Assembly: GCA_024180945.1 (NCBI GenBank)
Contig: JAKSGN010000022.1
Location: forward strand, 1,116,001 to 1,180,000
Direction: 5' to 3'
Origin: Macrophomina tecta
Lineage: Eukaryota > Ascomycota > Dothideomycetes > Botryosphaeriales > Botryosphaeriaceae
DNA: 64,000 bases
Below are positions 58,583-64,000 of the stretch, in pieces (the stretch's first letter is position 1; each line of letters opens with the position of its first letter). Position numbers and translations under genes: made by a program. The notes below the pieces were generated by a model, which was given only the letters and a program-made list of their open reading frames with translations, was not told the DNA's origin and did no database searches.

Positions 58583-61500
58583 ATGCGCTGGGACCTGGCG
58601 GCCTCCTTGGCCTTGGGCCTGCTGAGCCCAATCATGGGCGTTCTTGCCTCTGACCCCACAGACACACTCATGGATGGCGGTATGTAGGCTTTTATTTTTT
58701 ATTTTTTTTGCCAAAGCGCTCCAGGGCATGATATTGACCCGCCTCATCAGACTCCGCACAGTCCGGGTACCTGCCAAACCACAACATGGATCCGGCTGTG
58801 CTCAGTGGAGGCTCGTTCGGACAGATTTGGCGATTTACCACACCTACTCCGTCCAACGGTCTCCAAGAACAGTTCTACGCCAAGCCACTAGTTTACACTC
58901 CGTCGAGTTTTGGGAGACAAGTCGTGCTGGCCTTCTCCGAACAGAACAAACTGTACGTTCTCGACGCCGTAAATGGAACCCTCTACGCATCCCGAGACCT
59001 ATCCAAGGAGGGAGAGTCGCCGTTCCTGGTTTCGGACTTGGGCTCCTGCAACGACATTAGTGGCACCATTGGCATCACCGGCACTCCCGTAATTGACCCA
59101 GCCACTGGTACGGTCTACTTCTGGGCAAAGTCGTACCTGCAACCTGGCCAGACCGGCTTTCGGAATGGCGCCTACAGGTTTCATGCCGTGGATGCTGTCA
59201 CTTTGGTTGAGAGAGCGGGATTTCCAAAGAACCTCCAAGGGCAGCCAGGTAAGCATTCGTGCCGATCGCCGCGCGGACGGAGTGCAGTGCTGACGGCTCG
59301 ATAGCGGATAATGACAACGCACGCTCATTTACGGGCGGGACGGTTCTGCAGAGAGCGTCTCTGAATCTGATTAACGGGGTCATCTACGCCGGCTTCGGTG
59401 GCCACTGCGATCAGTACAACTACACTGGCTGGCTTGTAGGTATGGGCACCGATGGGAGCGTGAAGGCTGCATACGCCACCGTCGGCGGCGATGGTGTTCC
59501 AGTTCCCGACCAAAACTCGTTTCAAGCAGGTGGCGGCGCCGCTGGTATCTGGCAGTCGGGTGCAGCCATCGCGTCTGACAACAACGGGCGCCTTTTCTTC
59601 GCCACTGGTAACGGAAACGGCAGGACGGTCAACCAGGGCCAGCCTGCGTCGGGCCGCAAGTACCTCTCCACCCTCAGCGAGTGCATGGTCAACCTCGCTA
59701 TCAAACCAGACGGGTCGGTGACGCAGCAGGACTACTTTGAGCCGTACGAGTACCTCGCACTGGATGCCGGAGACCGCGACCTGGGCTCCGGAGCCGTGTG
59801 CTTGCCCGATTCGGGAACCTTCAGCGGTGGAGGAGTGAGCCGTCTCGCCATCACGGTCGGAAAGAACGGTAAAATGTACATCACCGACGCCGACAACATG
59901 GGAGGCTACAAGCTGGGACCCGGTGGAGGCGACAAGATCGTTCAGTCTATCTCCATGCCCGGCGGTGGCTCGGTGTTTGGGCAGGTGGGCACATATCCTC
60001 TCGAGGGAGGGTTCATCTACGTCACGCCAGTGGGTTATCCAACTCTCGTCTATGGCCTAGGCCACACCGCATCTGGGCTTCCCTCGTTCACCCTCGTGGC
60101 TCAGAGTAACGACAGCTCTGCCGGACGTGTCGGAGTCGGCCCAGCCACAATCACCACTCTAAAGGGCCAGGCCGGCACTGCCATCCTCTGGGTTGTCGAT
60201 GTTGACGCCGGAATCCGCGCGTACCACGCCGTGCCTGTGAACGGTCAACTGGTTCCCATCCCGTTGCCGGCAAGCCCTGCTGTCAGCAAGTTCCAGCGAC
60301 CTGCATTCGGAGATGGCCGCTACTACCTGGCGACTTCGAATGGCAACATTCTGGCTTTTGGTTCGCCGGTTGCTTTGCCCTTGAACTGCACCTCTCCGCT
60401 GAACTTTGGATCCGTAGCGATCGGAAACTCAAGCACGGTGAATGTCACTTGCCAAGCCAACATTGCCATCACTAAGTTGAACGGCTTCATCCTCGGCAAG
60501 GCCGTGTTCCAGGCAAGCAACTCAAGCTTGCCCACCGGCCCCCTGAGCAAAGGACAACAATTCACCTTCCCGGTCAGCTTCAATCTCACAAATTTCCAAT
60601 TGACGGGCGGTAGTACGAGTGCACCTTCTGTATCACCGGGTGTCCAAACGACATCCATCAGCATCTCAACAACGAATGGCGTCACTGGATATGCGTCGGA
60701 ACAGCCCATAACGCTCACAGGCACAACCGTCAGTTCCGGACCGTTCATTACGATGAGCCCTCTGGAGATTGATTTCCTTGGTATCGTCATCAACTCGTCA
60801 GCAGCCGAAGACGGCTCCGACGGCAGCTTCGTCGTTGGCAACAGTGGACAGGCAGTCTTGACCATTACGAACGTTACCTACACTGAGGACTCCGTCAACC
60901 CTGACCCTGGCGAGGAAGACCCGCAGTACACTCCGGTCAGGCAAATCACTAACGAAAAGGGCGAGACAGTCTGGGCGTTTGATGACGGTGGACATTTCAC
61001 TGCGAAAGAGCTCCCTCAGGTTGGAACTAAAATCCAACCCGGCCAGTTTCTCACCTTCCCCGTCAATTTCAATGCGGACAGCATTGCCAACTACTACACC
61101 ATCCTCAGGTTTGGGTCGGATGGTGGCTCTGCGTACAGCATCTTCACTGGCTCCGCTAGCACCAGTCCCGTGGCCAAGCTGGAATACACAACCGGCGAGG
61201 GTGCTGGCACGCAGGAGATTTTTTGCACCACCAAGAATGCAGAGGGGGACTGCATCTCTACCGTTGACTTTGGTGACCATGCAGGCCTTTCGCAAAGCAC
61301 AATTTCCCTTGTCATGTCCAACAATGGCGGTTCTGCGATGAAAATCACCAAGTCCAAGCCCCCGGAAGGCCAGGTCCTGGGTGCAGAGAACCCCAACACA
61401 GACCTGCACGAAGGCCAGGTCATCCTTCCTGGCGACAATGCAACCGCAAAGGTCTTCTTCGATCCCGGCACGGCGATCCTCAACGCGGACCCTGTGTCGT

Positions 61501-64000
61501 ACAGTGGTGCGTGGACGCTGAACACGGACGATCTCTCCTTCGGTGTCCACATTGTCAACTTCACCGGCAGGGTCGTTTCCAATCAGACCGGGCCGCTCAA
61601 CGACGCTAAAATCGCCATTTATAAGTACCTCGGCTGCTACATTGACAACACCAACGGCCGGATTGAGGCCAAGCAGAGCGTGAGCCAGAGCATGACCAAC
61701 GGCGCCTGTCAGACCACTGCCTACAATGCCGGCGCCGTCTTCGCCGGTACCGAGTTCCAGACTGAGTGTTGGTATGGCTCCGTCATTCCGGATGCTTCAC
61801 TGAAGGCGGTCGACAGCCAGTGCTCATACAGCTGTGGGGGCGATTCCAATCAGATCTGCGGCGGCCTTGGCAGCTACATTTCCATCTACTACGACTCCAC
61901 CAGGTACTTCCCGGCGAATGGTACTATCATTGGTTCCACCGGAAAGGGGCCGCAGATTGTGAAGTCCGCAGGCCAGTACTCTTACGCCGGATGTTGGACG
62001 GACAACGTAGGTGGCCGCGCCCTGAACAAGAAGACGACGGTCAACAACAACATGACGGTCGAAAATTGCGCCTCGGCCTGTGCTGGCTACAGCGTCTTTG
62101 GTGTCGAGTATGGGCAGGAGTGCTACTGTGACGCCATCATCTCGGCTGCAAGCACGCAGAAGGCTGATACAGACTGCAATATGCTCTGCGCTGGCTCTGA
62201 GCACGAGTATTGTGGCGCTGGAAACAGGCTTTCCGTGTACACGCTGAATGGTGTCTCGCCCAATGTCACCAACACGCAAACGGCAACTCAAGCTTCCTCC
62301 ACCAGTGCAGTTGCGGTCGTTTCCAGCGGGGCGGCCACCACATCCACCAGCACCAGCTCTTCAGCAACGCCCTCCTCAGCAGCGTACTCGTTCATTGAGT
62401 GCCACACCGATAAGGTTGCCGCAAGAACTCTTACTGGCAAAACTGTGGCCAACGCTTCCGTTACCGTCGAGCTCTGTGCTGCTTTCTGCACCGGTTTCAC
62501 CTACTTCGGTCTCGAGTATGCGAATGAATGTTACTGCGGCAATACTCTGGCCACTGGCTCCAGTGCTGCAACAGACGGCCGGTGCTCCATGGCTTGTGCT
62601 GGCAACTCGGCGGAAATCTGCGGTGGTCCCAACGGTCTCTCGCTGTATGCCTACAACCCAGTGAGCAGTTCCAGCAGCGTCTCAAGCGGCGCTGTCTCTT
62701 CGTCTGCCGCGCCGTCTGCTACTTCCACGAACGCCGCCGGGGTGTCGAGTGTCGTCTCGTCCACTGCCGCCTCATCATCAAGCTCATCCACGCCAACGCC
62801 AACCTCCATTCTCGACAGTTACCTGAACTTGGGCTGTGTTCAGGACAGCAACGTCGCGAACAGAGCTCTGAAGGGCGCTGCGTTCAACGCGCAGGACATG
62901 ACGCTGGAACGATGCGCTGGCAACTGCTCTAGCTATGCTTACTTTGGTGTAGAGTACGGGGTCGAATGCTACTGCGGAAATGCGATTACGCCTGTCAACG
63001 CCACAGATGGTCGCTGTAATATGAAATGCGGAGGCAATGCAGCGCAGATATGCGGAGGTGGCTACGGGCTCAACCTCTACAAGTTCGCACCCCAGGCATC
63101 CTCGTCTGCTACAGCAGCCGGCTCAGCCACGTCGGTTGCCTCATCTACGGTGCCCTCGACAAGCACCACCAGTGCAACTCCCACGCCCACCGGTCCCGTA
63201 ATCGTTCAAACTGTTGGCAACTACAGCTACCTCGATTGCCACAGCGACAATACCACCGTCCGCACCCTCCAGGGTTTCGCCAAGTTCTCCGCGGATATGA
63301 CCGTCGAGCGCTGCGCAGGAAACTGTACTGGTTACACATACTTCGGCATCGAATACTCGCAGGAGTGTTACTGTTCAAACTCGCTTGCCTTCGGAAGCTC
63401 TGCAACCACTGATGGAAGGTGTAACATGAAGTGTGGGGGTAACCCCCTGGAGATTTGCGGTGGTCCGAATGGGCTGAGTCTCTACATGTACAATGCCACG
63501 CTCGCGGCGGGCACGGCAAGCTCAAGCTCTTCCGCTGTGCTTTCCAGCAGCAGCGTGCCGAGTGGCAGCGTACAACAGAGCTCCGCAAGTACTGGTGCAA
63601 GCTCTGGCGTTGCAGCTTCATCAGCCAGCCCATCTGCAGCGACTGCATCTCCCGGTTTGAGTTCTACGCCTGGATCTACGCCGGCCACGAGCACAGCGGC
63701 GTCATCAAGCCCTGCAATATCGAGTGTGGTCTCATCAGCAGCCACTTCATCTGCTGCAGCCTCTTCCTCTGCGGCTGCTTCGTCTGCCGCATCTTTGCCT
63801 GCAGCATCTTCAGCTCCGGCTGCCTCTTCCGCAACATCCTCTTCCATTGTGGCGTCTTCACTGGCTTCTCTGTCTAGCGCTGCTGCCTCTGCCGCTTCTT
63901 CGGCTGCGTCGTCATCTTCTGCAGTCTCTGCATCGTCGAGCACTGCTCCCTCCGCTTCCGCCACGCCCTCCTCCTCGCCATGGGCCTATGTAGGGTGCGC
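58583..64000 (+). CDS. large secreted multi-WSC protein with PQQ-like propeller (partial)
   Basis: The first two exons are 58583-58679 and 58751-59248. Exon 3 starts at 59305 and runs past the window edge; about 1763 residues are visible, introns 71 and 56 nt. A signal peptide ends near GVLA. Residues about 40-600 look like a PQQ/quinoprotein-type beta-propeller (LYVLDAVNGTLYA, TPVIDPATGTVYF, YITDADNMGGYKLG). Ig-like ASH/choice-of-anchor modules follow (LNFGSVAIGNSSTVNVTC, LTFPVNFNA). At least six WSC domains start near residues 971, 1089, 1226, 1369, 1504 and 1757, the last cut off; each shows a Cys-rich pattern such as YFGVEYGVECYCGN and CGG. Ser/Ala/Thr-rich linkers separate them. WSC domains bind glycans, so this is probably a wall or extracellular carbohydrate-binding protein. 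No catalytic residues are recognised. Confidence 0.85.

Noticed and set aside
1..64000. CRISPR arrays, insertion sequences, attachment sites, prokaryote-type operons
   Set aside because: None seen; the gene structure is eukaryotic throughout.

Overview
The window is nuclear DNA of a filamentous ascomycete (Pezizomycotina). The reasons are many short introns (about 42-90 nt, GT...AG, usually with a CTRAC/CTAAC branch site) in almost every gene, roughly one gene per 2.5 kb, and typical fungal families: DUF3433, rhodopsin-domain 7TM proteins, a Zn2Cys6 regulator, CAP10/GT90, a WSC protein and DAL5-like permeases. I cannot name a genus. Most genes were rebuilt by hand from splice sites and reading phase, so exon coordinates are predictions; phase was summed through every multi-exon model.

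Layout. 0.4-8 kb: a half-length DUF3433 membrane protein (-), a Cys-rich surface protein (+), an ADP-ribosylglycohydrolase whose first two exons were recovered 0.5 kb upstream (-), and a secreted GDSL esterase (+). 9-12.7 kb: three related LPxELRNxIY-type (F-box/2EXR-like) genes, two broken and one intact. 12.8-15.8 kb: an anchored SMP-30-like propeller protein and a norsolorinic-acid-reductase-type aldo/keto reductase. 17-24 kb: a conserved block, a membrane GT90 glycosyltransferase (-) divergent from the rRNA/tRNA cytidine acetyltransferase Kre33/NAT10 (+).

25-38 kb: five consecutive minus-strand genes. A 7TM rhodopsin-domain protein, a Zn2Cys6 transcription factor, an 11-exon sugar-porter MFS transporter and a zinc polyol-type dehydrogenase are followed by a second 7TM protein. 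The middle three (regulator, transporter, dehydrogenase) look like a sugar/polyol uptake-and-oxidation cluster, and two of them share a TATAAAA box at a similar distance. I consider this the best candidate for a functional unit here.

39-57 kb is accessory and partly decayed: a frame-broken AAA ATPase of the DUF7025 type, a P450 relic lacking its middle with a 31-nt A run near the break, and a DAL5-type permease relic. Mixed in are intact genes: a single-TM surface protein, a secreted alpha/beta hydrolase, a quinone-oxidoreductase-like MDR, a secreted zincin protease and a conserved fungal protein of unknown role. 58.6 kb to the right edge is the 5' part of a large secreted protein: a PQQ-like propeller, Ig-like modules and at least six WSC domains. 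It runs off the window.

The long reading frames of housekeeping-like genes (Kre33, GT90, WSC) are clean. The frame breaks are confined to accessory families, which favours real gene decay over uniformly poor sequence.
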